NCBI RefSeq assembly: GCF_019320115.1
Contig: NC_089581.1
Location: 67,732,166-67,796,165 of the forward strand
DNA: 64,000 nt
Direction of reading: 5' to 3'
Origin: Miscanthus floridulus
Taxonomy: Eukaryota; Streptophyta; Magnoliopsida; Poales; Poaceae
The translations under genes and the position numbers were made by a program. Below the pieces are notes generated by a model. It had not been told where the DNA came from and did not search any database. It was given only the letters and a program-made list of their open reading frames with translations. Within the stretch, counting starts at the first letter, position 1. Each line of letters opens with the position of its first letter. Below, one piece after another: positions 19,640 through 30,164 of the stretch.

Positions 19640-21160
19640 ATGCTTTACTTTAAATATATTGCTGTAAAAATAGATTTATGCAGCTAGGTTTTTTATATTA
19701 GTTGTGTCTTGTATTTTTCATAACTGCAGTTGTTGTGCTCAAATAATTGTGAAATTTTTTGTGGAGTGCTACTAAGGTTATTCTTGATGGCTGGTAAAAA
19801 TTTCAGTATTTTAGGCTTGATAGTTTAAGATATATAAAATAACAAATTACCTGTATTGCTTTGCTCCTATTCTGAATAGTCCTGCATGTTTGAATTAATT
19901 GGCTTAGTTAAGTTATGAATCATGACTTTATGATAATACATGAGTTGTAGTACTTTTCTTAATATTTTGAAAAAGCTAAATATCATGATTTTTGGTTAAG
20001 TAGATCTTGAGTTATAGTTGCTTAAATCTCTATGGTTGTTTCTGCATAAACTCAGACAGGATTGCCTTGTTTGTACTGTGGGGACTTTTTAGTAGTAGAT
20101 TTAGCTTTAGGTGTTTATAATAAAGTTGTTTAGAATTTGCTAAGCTTTCCAAAAAGTCTAGAACCACATTTATTGTACATGTAGAACTCTAGTTATAGCT
20201 GTTTAAAGTGACATGTCAGGTTCTGTCCATATTTTGGACAGAGATGCATTCATTGGAATAATTGACCTTGTTAGCTGTAGAATAATCTTATGATGATAAT
20301 AAGAAAGTTTTAGGTAACTTCATAATATTTTAAAAAAGTTATTATTCATGATTTTTGGAGGTCTACAAGTCCAGTTATGCTTCTCTGAAGTTCCTATCAG
20401 TTTCTGTACCACTGTTGTTGGGCTGCATTTGCAGTTTTGTTTGTGAAATTATTTTTGTGGTGTAAATGATGTTTTATGTGGTTGTAGTGAATACCAAAGT
20501 TGTAGCTAATTTCATAATCTTGCTTGTGTTCAAATTTCATGGACATAGGCCTGATAATTTAGGAGCTATAGATTTTGTAAGTTCATTATCAGATTTTGCA
20601 TGCTCTCTGTAGAGATCTGAATGATTGTCTTGTTTGACTTAGCTACGATTTGAATCATGTCTTAGAGATAATAGAACAAGTGTAGTGCCATTCATGAGCT
20701 TTCCAAATTGTCAAAGATCATCCCTTTTGGTGTTGTAGAGCTCTAGTTATAAGCTTGCGAAGTTGCATGGCAGAATCTGTCCAAGTCTAGATAGAGGTGC
20801 TCAATTGTGCTTGATTGACCTTGTTAATGGTAGAATCACCTTGTCCTGATGATAAACATATTTTAGATAATTTAATAAGCGTTCTATAAAGTTTAGGTTC
20901 ATGCTTGTTTGATGTCTGTAACTCCAGTTATGCCATTTTCAAACTACTACTACTTTTCTGTCCTAGTTCTGTGTAGATCTGAAACATTGGCATGTTTGAA
21001 CTAGTTAGCTTTGGAATAAGCTTTTGGTGATAATAACAATATTGTAGTAAATTTCATTAGCTTTCCATAAAGTCTAGTATCACCTTCTTTGGATTTCTGG
21101 ATCTCCAGTTATGGATAAAATAAGTGACTGCTATGCTGCTACCTAGATTTCTATATATGT
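19640..21160 (+). repeat. Degenerate 181-191 bp tandem repeats inside solo LTR H, about eight copies
   Basis: A block ending in (CTC)AGTTATAG/GCTATAG recurs, with the GTTAT core at about 19828, 20011, 20192, 20374, 20565, 20746, 20927 and 21108. Spacings are 183, 181, 182, 191, 181, 181 and 181 bp. Each unit also carries, in order, a CATGTTTGAA-type phrase, a TTAGCT-AATC phrase, TGATAATA and CTTTCCAAAAAGTCTA. Copies are strongly diverged, so the array is old. Confidence 0.8.
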
Positions 21161-22511
21161 GCTAGGTGATTGCTTTAGCTTGCTCTTGTTTTGGCTTAAC
21201 ATGTTGGTTAGTTCTTAATCGATGCGTGGGTGCAATATCTGAACTTAAGTTCACTTGTGTGCCGTACCTAACATGCTTGCTACCCTTTATAATAGGTTGT
21301 GTGATGTTTAGTTAAATAACTCTAGGTGTCTATGTCTTGCATGATCTTATGTTTGCCTTGAATGCTATTATGTGATGCATCTCATATTACCATTCTTCAT
21401 ATTAATGCACTTGCATCTTGCACCTCATCTAGGTACGCTAGATGAACCACGTGAAGGATGTGATGTTGGAGCCGAACCCAAAGATGGAAGGACCCCTGGA
21501 GTACATGCCTGAACAGGAGATGCTCACCAAGCGAGTGTCGTCTAACAAACACTAATCTAGTGTTGGATTCCAGGCAAGCCTCGGAGCATTCTAAGTCTCC
21601 CATATTTTTACAAATATCTTGAGTATCTTTTATTGTTGATGATGCATTAAGTATAGGAATTGGTTGGAACTAATTGTTGCATTATATCCTTATCTTGTCC
21701 AGATAAAATCCTATGAATCCTAATTAAATGTAGGATCGAATGATGCTTAGCTATGCTTAGACCGGTAGAAGTCGGGTGATTTCCTGTCACCTATTAGATG
21801 TAGGATGAGCTCTGGTCATGGTTGGTTATATTTGCTATCATGAAAAAGAACCATGTGTTAATAATGAAAAGAGACCGGACGGGATGACGGTAGTGCAGCA
21901 ACAAGGCATGGAGGTCTTGGGTGTGAATCTATCCCTGTCTGTGTCATTTAAGGACTGATTCGTTGTACATCCTCATGTCATGTTGAACGCAGCCTAACAC
22001 TTAGCTGGCCGAATAAGTCATTTTGACCGCAAAGCCTAGTAGTTTGACTCAGGCCGGGAACCGGGGGGTCGTGCGCATTCTAGAGGTAGTAAGGATGTGC
22101 TTGGGGACATTGGCATGAGTCCAAGGGGCTAGGTGTTTAAAAGTCCTGCACTTCCTGGCAAAGTGTCACCCTTGAAAATGCGGCGCTGTCTAGACCTGTG
22201 ACTTTTCTTTTTTTACTCCTGAGTTGTACCAAAGGTGACTTGATTGCAACCCTGATGGGGGAAGTAGGGTTTTTGTTAGGAATACCCCTCCAGCTAGATA
22301 GGAATCGATTCAAATCGCTATCTCTCCCGGATAGTGAGAACTTGACTGAGCAGCGGCAACGTAGATTCACTAAATTTAAAGATATGGTTAAGTGATGATG
22401 ATGATGATGATAATGATAATGAGCCATGAAATACCTGATATGGTTATTATTATTTGCAACTTAATCAAGTGATTGATTAGTACATGTGCTTATATAGATG
22501 GTAGGAAATGG

Positions 22512-22673
22512 CTAAAAGTCACTGCTAGTATAGGTTAATAATGCTAATGATTACTCAAGCTTTTATGCAAAAAGGTTGTCCAGCAAGATCCACTAAAAGT
22601 CACTGCTAGTATAGGTTAATAATGCTAATGATTACTCAAGCTTTTATGCAAAAAGGTTGTCCAGCAAGATCCA
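22512..22673 (+). repeat. 81-bp perfect tandem duplication in solo LTR H
   Basis: The 81-bp unit starting CTAAAAGTCACTGCTAGTAT at 22512 is repeated without visible change at 22593. The identity contrasts with the decayed 183-bp array in the same LTR and points to a recent slip or unequal exchange. Confidence 0.95.
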
Positions 22674-23198
22674 CTGATAAAGCCTTACATAATCCTTGGT
22701 GTCACTTTATTTCTGGTTTATGACGGGTAAGTCTAGCTAAGTACATTTGAGTACTCAGGGTTTATCCCACCATGTTGCAGGTGAAGTTCTTCGCCTGTTG
22801 AAGATGGTGGCTAACCGTCGGTGGGCTCAGTGATTCTATATTTACTTCTCATCTATATGCTTTTGTCTATGGATGTCACTTGTGCTAGCAATGTATTTGG
22901 AACTTATATTAATGTAATCATTTGAAAGCTATGTTGTTTTCACTAAGTGATTTTGAAACCCAAACTTGTACTATTATTTGTGAACCCATTCGTAATATTA
23001 TTTCCACTGCAACCCTACGTATGTGATGTGTATTTGCTTAATCATACAATCTTGGTTGTGATGTTGATTTACCGAGGTCCTTCGTGGCACTTGGCAGACT
23101 ACCGGGTTTATATAAGTGAAAGTATGTGCGTGTCAACGTGCTAAACGGGGACAGCCGTTCTTGATCTTGTATAAATTGGGTGGTTCTGTTACATGCTA

Positions 23199-23527
23199 TA
23201 GGCTCCGTGCTCTACGTTATGGGTGGTCGGCCATGATTCCTTGGTGATGCCTATTCCTCCTACACGTGCACGGGCTCCGCGCTCGATGTTATGGACTATC
23301 GGCTAGTTAAGGCCAAAGTGTTCAGTAACGAACTAACTACTCGGACACTACTAATACTACGTATAATTGTGTTAGGGTTATTACTACAATGATTCTTCAC
23401 CACAAATACCAGCAAACTACATAAACATGCACTTTATAACATTTATACACATACATAAATGTTTTCTGCGCTCTCACGTGCTCTAACTACCCTCTCTAGA
23501 TGTTACAGATAATATTCTCCGACCAGA
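23199..23527 (+). other. Spacer of element E resuming after solo LTR H
   Basis: Continues the 260-bp repeat unit interrupted at 17921 (AGGCTCCGTGCTCTACGTTATGG). It then passes through AT-rich sequence to the end of the antisense gene at 23528. No gene is seen. Confidence 0.7.
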
Positions 23528-24099
23528 TCATCGAGCCTCACCATCGCCGTCCGTCTCGCCGAATAGGTCGATGTCGCCGGCTAGCTTCTCCGTTGCGTCC
23601 TCCACCTCATCCTCCTGCGGTTGGTGCTCCGCCTTGCCGATCCCTTTGGTGAATCTAGCCCCTATCACCTCAAGATCAATGGTTGGATAGTGGGACCAAA
23701 CCACCACAAGGGCGTGAGTAATGGCGGTAACAATGGCGTCGCAGTTGAGGCCCTTAAAATTCTCCCACACCGCCTTGCACTTCTAGATGATGGTGTCCAA
23801 ATGCGACGGCCTGCCATCGGGCTAAGGAGCCACCTCTAGGTCGACGTAGGCGAGCACCGGTTTGACTCCAGCGACTATGGCATCAAACTTGTCCCTTTGG
23901 GTCCTAGCCTCCTGCACCAGCACAACAAACTATGCCTTGACCCTCTGATGGTAGTCTGCAAGCATTACAAGGTTCCATTAAGCAAGGAAATTACTTCAAC
24001 AGTAACTTCGACCAGGAAGTACTCACCATTCTGCTCCTCGGCCAGTTTGTCTGCTTGCCCTGACTCCTTCACCTTCTCCTCTTGAAGTTGCTCGACAGC

Positions 24100-24104
24100 C
24101 TAGC
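24100..24104. other. Left target-site duplication of element B
   Basis: CTAGC directly before the LTR start TGTAACACC. The same CTAGC follows the right LTR at 37106-37110. Confidence 0.95.
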
Positions 24105-24319
24105 TGTAACACCTCAGGTGTTTAAAATACTAAAACCTGACATATCATCATATGCATTGCAAAGCATTTGGCATTTGGTGAAAACTTTGAGATGCATACA
24201 CTAAAACGAGTTTATATTCATGTGGTATGTGTTGAATTGTATTGTTTGACTTAAATTTAAAGTTTGTTTGGATTTTTGAATTTTTCGAGAAAACTCCGAT
24301 TTTCAGCATTTAAATCCTA

Positions 24320-24625
24320 CCCTGAAAATCCATTTCAAAATCTAAGCATATTTTGGGGTTGATCCCAAAAGCAAAAGTGTAGAGCTTGGCAAGTTAAGCA
24401 AAGTTTATTTTTGGAGTTTTTCAAGTTGTTTAGAAAAATTTTGAGTAATTCAAAGAGGCGTAATTCGTTAAATATCCCCTATTTGAATTTAAAAGATCAT
24501 TTCAAAATCTAGACCGAATTAGAAGATGGTTATAAAAGCAAAGTTGTAGAACTTTTGATTTTGAACAACTTTTGTTTTTGGAGATTTTTGAGTTGTTATG
24601 AAAATTTGAGAGTAATTGGTGAATT
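24320..24625 (+). repeat. Two diverged copies of a ~172-bp unit in the B LTR leader
   Basis: CCATTTCAAAATCTAAGC (24325) and TCATTTCAAAATCTAGACC (about 24497) begin two units. Each continues through AAAGCAAA(A)GTKTAGA, a CTTTTG/GTTTATTTTTGGAG phrase and GAGTTGTT. The same pair recurs at about 33720-34025 in the right LTR. Confidence 0.7.
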
Positions 24626-27233
24626 TTGGCGAATGGCAATTCTGTAATTTGGATGAACAGTGTCCACCGCCGAAGCTACATGGCCGGCGATCTTCGGTTT
24701 GCTTCCAGGCGCGGTCGTGGCCGTCTTTGGCGTCGCGCTGGCACGGTGAAGGCCACAGCGCAGCTTCCTTGAGCTTCTGAGCCGTGTTATTTGAACCGAG
24801 GCGCCGTCGTCGTCGTTTTTCTTCTTCCTCTGTTTTTTTTCCCCGTCGTCACCGCCGCAGCTCCGTCGAGCTCTCGCCGTCGACTTAGCGCCGTTGCCGT
24901 CTCGGCAAAGCGTGCTCTAGCTCCGCCGTATCCTTGCGCATCCAGCCAACCCACCAATTCAGCTAGTCTAAGTCAGGAACTCGAGTTGCATCGTCTTCTT
25001 CCTCGCGGCCGGCAACTCCTCCGCCGAGCGCGATTCGCCGCGGCCAGAGCTCCACGGTGCATCTTCGTCCCTGGTTTTGACTGATTCTGTTTCATCTCGA
25101 TACTGTGGTGCTTACTACATAGTTGGTTGTTCATTTTGACCACTGCAGTCGCCGGTACACCATCGCCGATGACGTTTTTCTCCGCCGTGATCATCGTGAT
25201 CGTCGTCACGCCTCTCCGTTGCTTCTCCGACCTCGCTCCTTGCTTCAACGCGTTCGGGGTGAGCTGCTGGTGCTTCCTGAGCCATCCGTTTAAGCTTTAC
25301 AGGTCTCACATCGCCGGCGTAGTGCAGCAGCGCCGTCGTGGCCGCCATGGTCGACGTAGTGCTCGGTTCAGTCCGTAATTGATCGCGTTAGTGCCATAAA
25401 TCGATGCGCCTAGACTTGGTGATCATTTTGGTACGTTGGTCGTCGCCGGTGATCTCACCGTCGGCGAGAAATCGCCGGTCAGAGCCGTCGCTGCCGTGGT
25501 CAACGTCGGAGGTTGAAGATGACATGTGGGACCCGGGTGTCAGTGACTCAGCGTTCTAAGTGGATTTTCTATTTTTCAGAATTAAATGAATAGTGCTATA
25601 ATTTGTTATTTTTGTGTAGAATTATTTAGAGCTCCAAAAATTATGAAAATTTTTGTGTGAATTCTCTATGATGTATATTATATAACAAAAATTTGAAATA
25701 TTGATTTCCAGTATTTTTGGGGTATGATAAAAATTGCTCAATTAATTAATAAATGACTTTCCATGATTTTTCTAGGCTTATTTACTTGTCCAAAAATTAT
25801 GAAATTTGTTTTGCCACTTAGTTATCATGTAATGAACATTTACTAAAATTTTGAGCTCAATTAGAATAAGTTGATTTATTTCATAATTTTGAATTAAATA
25901 ATTAATTCATAAAAGCAAATAGTAACCTTTAGTGATTTAGGTTTTGTTTGAAATTTTGGATTGAGTGATGACCTTGGGTCATTTGTTGTTAACGATCCTT
26001 GGCAGTTGATGTATGTATTTACAAAAAAGAATTAGTTTGTTTGACTTGCTACTGTACCGCGAAGGAAAGTTGTATTCAAATTATTAATTTTTCATCCCTC
26101 ATCGAGCATCATGTTTCGAATTCCGCATCATGTTAAACATGGCATTGTTATTACGTGTAGTGAACGAAGGTGAAAACGTGGTAGTTAATCAAGCTGTTGA
26201 GGAGGTTAATCCGTCTGTTGAGGTCGGGTCGAATACTTGTGTGACGTCGTAGGAATCGGACTTTTCCGTCAACGAAGGCAAACCCCGGATGCATACAACC
26301 CTACCTTGTGTTTTACAAATTAATTTTGCTTTTGCTTTCCGTTACTGCATTAAGTGATTAGGAGTTAAGTAAGAGCCAAATTGGTGCATTACCATCCTTG
26401 TTATTCCATATTTACCATATTACCAGTTTTTAAACTCGTATATGCCTAGTTTTGCTTAGCTATGCGTAGAACGATGAAAGTCGGGTGATTACCTACCACC
26501 TGCAAGTTACAAATAGAACACTGGTTAACTATGTTAACATGTGATATGGAAATGTGGAGTAATAAATCTAGACCGGGCAGACTCGGTGAGTGTGAGCCAC
26601 AAGACATGGAGGTCTTGTGAGCGGGTTCTTTCCGCCTATGTCGATTAAGGCACGTCCGTTGTTGAATTGCATGAGGTGAGAATTTGTAGTACTAACCACA
26701 TACTCCGGTAAGCCTGAATTTGGCAATTCTATTACGAGAATGGCTACTCGCGCACTAGGAGTGGAGAGATGGCGGGAATAGCATGTACCCACGTGGCCAT
26801 GGGTTGGAATGGTGGAGTACTGTGTTCTCGGGTGGCACGGACCCGTTCTTGTTTTAGAGGATCCGAGGGTAGGTTGGTATATGTAGGTCGGGGACCTGCA
26901 TATGTCGTGTGGTCTGGAATTCCCAGCTGGGTGTTAATCGGTTCGAATCGTCGTTGCTCCTCGGTTATGGAGTCTCAACTCACTGTTCATCATCGTAGAA
27001 TTAATAACCAAAACTTAAATAAGGCTTGTGAAGATGTTGGATATGAAGTTTCATGATCTCAGTGCGGATCGTGTCAGCTTTGTATATAATTCTCGAGAAG
27101 TTTTCTATATAAAGAATGTTGTTAAAAGAGCTTTTACGCAAAAGAACTTTGATCGTTGTTAAAGCTATACCTTGAATCCCTGAACCTGCATTCCTAAGTT
27201 CTATCAGTTTTATTTCGGTTAAGTCTTGTTGAG

Positions 27234-27275
27234 TACTTTTGTACTCAGGGTTCGTTGACCCTTGTTGCAGGTGAG
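27234..27275 (+). promoter_or_regulatory. Conserved LTR block with small inverted repeat, element B
   Basis: GAGTACTTTTGTACTC is a 6-bp stem with a TTTT loop, followed by AGGGTT and, 17 bp on, TTGCAGGTGAG. The phrases GTACTCAGGGTT and TGTTGCAGGTGA also occur in order in solo LTR H (22750-22785). The role is unknown; an RNA-processing or termination signal is possible. Confidence 0.4.
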
Positions 27276-27707
27276 CCTCATGAGCAGATCTGTTTTGGAT
27301 CGTGCTACATGACAGTTGTACCTTGTGATGACATTGAGAAGTAAATGTGTGGCCCTTGGGCAGGGCAATCTCCTTGTGTGTTTTGTATTATATTATAATG
27401 CCACTCCACTATTTCGTTTTGTAATAAACATCGAACCTAGTTGCGAGGTTTGAAACTACTGTTTTGTAAATTATGTTATTGTAAGACTTCCGCTGTTTTT
27501 ACTCTGGTTTTGATATTTGAATAAATGTTGTAATACTGCAATGACTCTGTAATGTGATCCTGCTCAGAAATCGTGGATGATTCGGGGTTCCCCGAGGACA
27601 CCCGACAGTCTTTTTAAGTTATTGGAAACATATGCATAAATGTCAAAGGTCGTCGGACAGTGACAGGTGTATGTGGGCCCTATAACTTAGGAGGTTCTGC
27701 CACAGAA

Positions 27708-27720
27708 TGGTATCGGAGCA
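27708..27720 (+). other. Primer binding site of element B
   Basis: TGGTATCGGAGCA starts 4 bp after the LTR end. It differs by one base from TGGTATCAGAGC, the standard site for initiator tRNA-Met. Confidence 0.85.
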
Positions 27721-28108
27721 ATCATTACAAGGTTTTTGTTGTATTGTTTTACGAAAACTTCAAAATGAATTGGGATGACTAAATTTAACTTGATAATTTG
27801 GTCCAAATTGCTTCTGACTTATCTTAATTCTTTCTCACCATTCCCTATTTGATTAAAATGTTTTGTGTGGTGGAGTAGTAATTATACTATGCCCTATATA
27901 AAAATAAATGTTGTTTATATGTATTATAAACTTTGATGTTTTTGTTCGTAAGAACGATTCATGCATCATGAATAATTCACTCGTTACTTCCTTCACCTCT
28001 TAGTCTGGAGTTAAGTAGTGAGACTGGTTTGAGGAATGTAATCCATCTTAGCTACCCTTTGGATTTTGATCAAATGGTCTTACTTGGATTAAATTGGTTT
28101 CCTACAGT
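27721..28108 (+). other. 5' leader of element B
   Basis: AT-rich sequence between the primer site and the first reading frame, with no coding signal. Confidence 0.6.
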
Positions 28109-28672
28109 ATGGCTCGTGCCAAGATGACGCCCCGTAAGTCCACCGGACCCAAAGGAGTTCCTCGTCACCAACTTGCCCCTAGAAATGATGGTGCTAGCAG
28201 TAGCAGTACTAGGCCTGATCCTCAGGCAGAGATATAGAGGATTTCCACAGAGTTAGCACAATCTACTAGAGATAGGGCTTTGGATGTTATACAAATAGGT
28301 GAATTACAGGGTCAATTGAGGCAGCTCACCACCGCGCATAGGAACTGCGAAAGTATGTTAGTTCGTACGGTGGAGGGAAGAAATGAAGCCTGGCATAGGG
28401 AAAATGTAGCTAGAGCTAGAACTCATGAGCTAGAATTCTATGTAGAAGATTTAGAAGAACATAATACCTATCTACATGAGGAAGTTCATAGGCTTAGCAA
28501 TCTACTAAACCCGAATCATGAGCCTCAAGCTGATGCCATGGACCCCGGTGTCATCCTTGCTGATGATAGCGAATCGGAAGAAGAAGAAGATCCTGAAGAA
28601 TTAGTAATGATCAATGAAAGTGATGATGAAGGCGGTAATAATTCCGGAATGGATATCGAGCCTGAAGTTTGA
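28109..28672 (+). pseudogene. Extra reading frame upstream of gag in element B, broken by one TAG
   Basis: From ATG at 28109 a frame of 188 codons runs to TGA at 28672, interrupted only by TAG at 28235-28237 in a context (GCAGAGATA-TAG-AGG) where Gln is likely. The N-terminal part is basic (MARAKMTPRKSTGPKG). The middle is a predicted coiled coil with heptad-like Leu spacing (LEFYVEDLEEHNTYLHEEVH). The end is very acidic (SESEEEEDPEE). It is not Gag or Pol. Extra frames upstream of gag have been described in some grass gypsy families; the function is not known. It could be a cofactor or a leftover of an older Gag N-terminus. Confidence 0.6.
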
Positions 28673-28850
28673 AGTAATCACGAAAAAGAGTAGAGTTGTA
28701 TAATAGTTAGTTATAGTTAATTTATGTATCTTGTTTTGGTACTTACAGGTTCTGGTGTTTATAGTAGTAAACCCTATGTAATGTGTCTGGAGTAAGCTTT
28801 TGTGCAATTCAATAAAGGCTTATGAATAAAGTTTGGTTTGTTATGAGCAG

Positions 28851-29795
28851 ATGCGTCGTACGCGGGGATCGCATATTCCTGGTACTTCACAAGATGATGA
28901 TGATATCCCTAACCCGCCACCAATTCCAACCAATTTAGCTGAAGCTATAACCGCACTTGTCAATGTGACGGCTGAAAATTCTCGTTTGCTTCATGAGATG
29001 GCTCAGAGTAATCAGAATCAGATGTACGGAAACCATGGACGCCACCATAACCGACAGGAGGCTACATATGTTGATTTCACAGACACAAGACCCCCGGTGT
29101 TCACCAAGGCAGATGAACCATTGGAGGCTGATGACTGGCTTCGAACCATGGAACATAAATTTGATCTTATCCCATGCACGGAGTATCAGAAACCTACGTT
29201 TGCCGCCCAACAACTTAGAGGAGCAGCAAGTGCTTGGTGGGCAAACTTAGTGGCTATGCAACCAACTGGCATTCCAATAACTTGGGCTGAGTTCCGTATA
29301 GCCTTCAGAGCCCATTATATCCCTGAAGGAGTAATGGCTATGAAGCTAGATGAATTCCTTGCTTTGAAACAAGGAGATCAAAGAGTGATGCAGTATGTGG
29401 GAAGATTTAATCATCTGTCCCAATATGCATCCGAACATGTCAATACCGATGTCAAGAAGAAGAGGTGGTTTATGAGAGGCCTGAATACCAAGTTGCAGAC
29501 TATGATGACCACTTGCACCAATGTCACTTATCATGAGGCAGTAAATATTGCAATTGCTTCAGAATCAAAGTATCGGCAGCACAAGGAGCTCAAAAAGAAA
29601 AAGAGTGTGCCGTCTGGATCTTTTGGGGGAAATCCGAAGAGGCAAAGGGTGATTTATCATCCAGTACATCATAATCGTCCTCCTTATCGTCCGCCGCAGT
29701 TCCAAGCCGGGCAACAGTCAAATGTCCGTCCTGCTATAACCTATCCGAGTTCACAGTCAACCAATGCTTCTGGTGGCAATGCTCCAACATCCTAG
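28851..29795 (+). CDS. gag: Gag of element B, ending at an in-frame TAG before the zinc knuckle
   Basis: Gag forms the cytoplasmic particle. The first ATG in frame is 28851. The product is 314 residues to the TAG at 29793-29795. The Gag core (PF03732-like) spans roughly residues 75-245, with WWANLVAMQPTGI, a LKQGDQRVMQYVGRFNHLS stretch and RWFMRGL. The tail is basic and rich in Pro, Gln and Asn. The zinc knuckle CYNCGRTGHFSREC follows just after the TAG in the same frame (29811-29852), so this stop removes the nucleic-acid-binding end unless it is read through. The preceding bases (TCC-TAG-GGT) fit a former CAG. Confidence 0.8.
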   Translation: MRRTRGSHIPGTSQDDDDIPNPPPIPTNLAEAITALVNVTAENSRLLHEMAQSNQNQMYGNHGRHHNRQEATYVDFTDTRPPVFTKADEPLEADDWLRTMEHKFDLIPCTEYQKPTFAAQQLRGAASAWWANLVAMQPTGIPITWAEFRIAFRAHYIPEGVMAMKLDEFLALKQGDQRVMQYVGRFNHLSQYASEHVNTDVKKKRWFMRGLNTKLQTMMTTCTNVTYHEAVNIAIASESKYRQHKELKKKKSVPSGSFGGNPKRQRVIYHPVHHNRPPYRPPQFQAGQQSNVRPAITYPSSQSTNASGGNAPTS

Positions 29796-30164
29796 GGTCA
29801 CAACTATCCGTGCTATAATTGTGGAAGGACTGGTCATTTTTCCAGGGAATGTCCATATCCTAGGCAGGCTAATCAAAATTATCAGAAGGCTCCTGCCAAT
29901 CAACAACAGGGTCAGGCACCAAACAAGAATCCCAATCAGAATGCTCAGAAGGGCAAAGATGAGAGGAAGACAGGACGGGTGTTCTATATTCAAGCTGGAG
30001 AAATTCCGGAAGGGGAGCCAGTAATGATGGGTATGTTTCCTGTTGCCAATCACCCTGCAGTTATACTTTTTGATTCTGGCGCATCGCATTCATTCATCAA
30101 TAGAACATTTGTCGTGAAGCATGAAATTTCGATTGGTGCAACAAAGGAAAGTTTCTTTATATAG
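29796..30164 (+). pseudogene. Gag zinc knuckle and protease of element B, between two TAG stops
   Basis: The same frame as gag continues with a CCHC knuckle at 29811-29852, a Gln/Asn-rich linker and a retropepsin. The protease active site is FDSGASHSFIN, with Asp at 30072-30074. The frame ends at TAG 30162-30164, where related elements have Gln before SPGGR. The protease is cut in the middle; the rest ([11 protein letters not shown] and VILGMNWM) lies downstream in the next open frame. Confidence 0.8.

Larger units (their letters stand above)
17922..23193 (+). mobile_element. Element H: 5272-bp solo LTR of a Tekay/Del-like gypsy family
   Basis: H begins TGTAACACCCTAGGTGTTTG, ends GGTTCTGTTACA and is flanked by perfect TGCTA duplications (17917-17921 and 23194-23198). 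The start resembles the B LTR start TGTAACACCTCAGGTGTTTA, and both share a GTACTCAGGGTT...TTGCAGGTGA block near the 3' end. No primer site, gag or pol is present and the two ends do not repeat each other. It is therefore a single LTR left by recombination. Small frames, such as a GC-rich one at 18762-19193, look fortuitous. Confidence 0.8.
24105..27704 (+). repeat. Left LTR of element B, 3600 bp
   Basis: It starts with TGTAACACCTCAGG and ends with GAGGTTCTGCCACA. An AT-rich leader (24105-24650) with two diverged copies of a roughly 172-bp unit is followed by a GC-rich island (about 24660-25560). A long AT-rich part follows, then a conserved GAGTACTTTTGTACTCAGGG block at 27234. The small frames in the GC-rich island are repeated in the right LTR only because the LTRs are copies. 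I do not call them genes. Confidence 0.95.

Noticed and set aside
17922..23193. H as a full-length element with short LTRs
   Set aside because: The two ends are not repeats of each other and there is no primer site, gag or pol; a perfect target duplication fits a single solo LTR.
24791..25378. Small secreted-looking proteins (hydrophobic N-termini) in the B LTR, repeated at 34186-34779
   Set aside because: Repetition is explained by LTR identity; frames on both strands are open because of GC-rich composition and no family is recognised.
28280..28672. An independent host gene starting at 28280
   Set aside because: The frame extends upstream in phase to ATG 28109 through a single TAG, and it lies between primer site and gag of element B.
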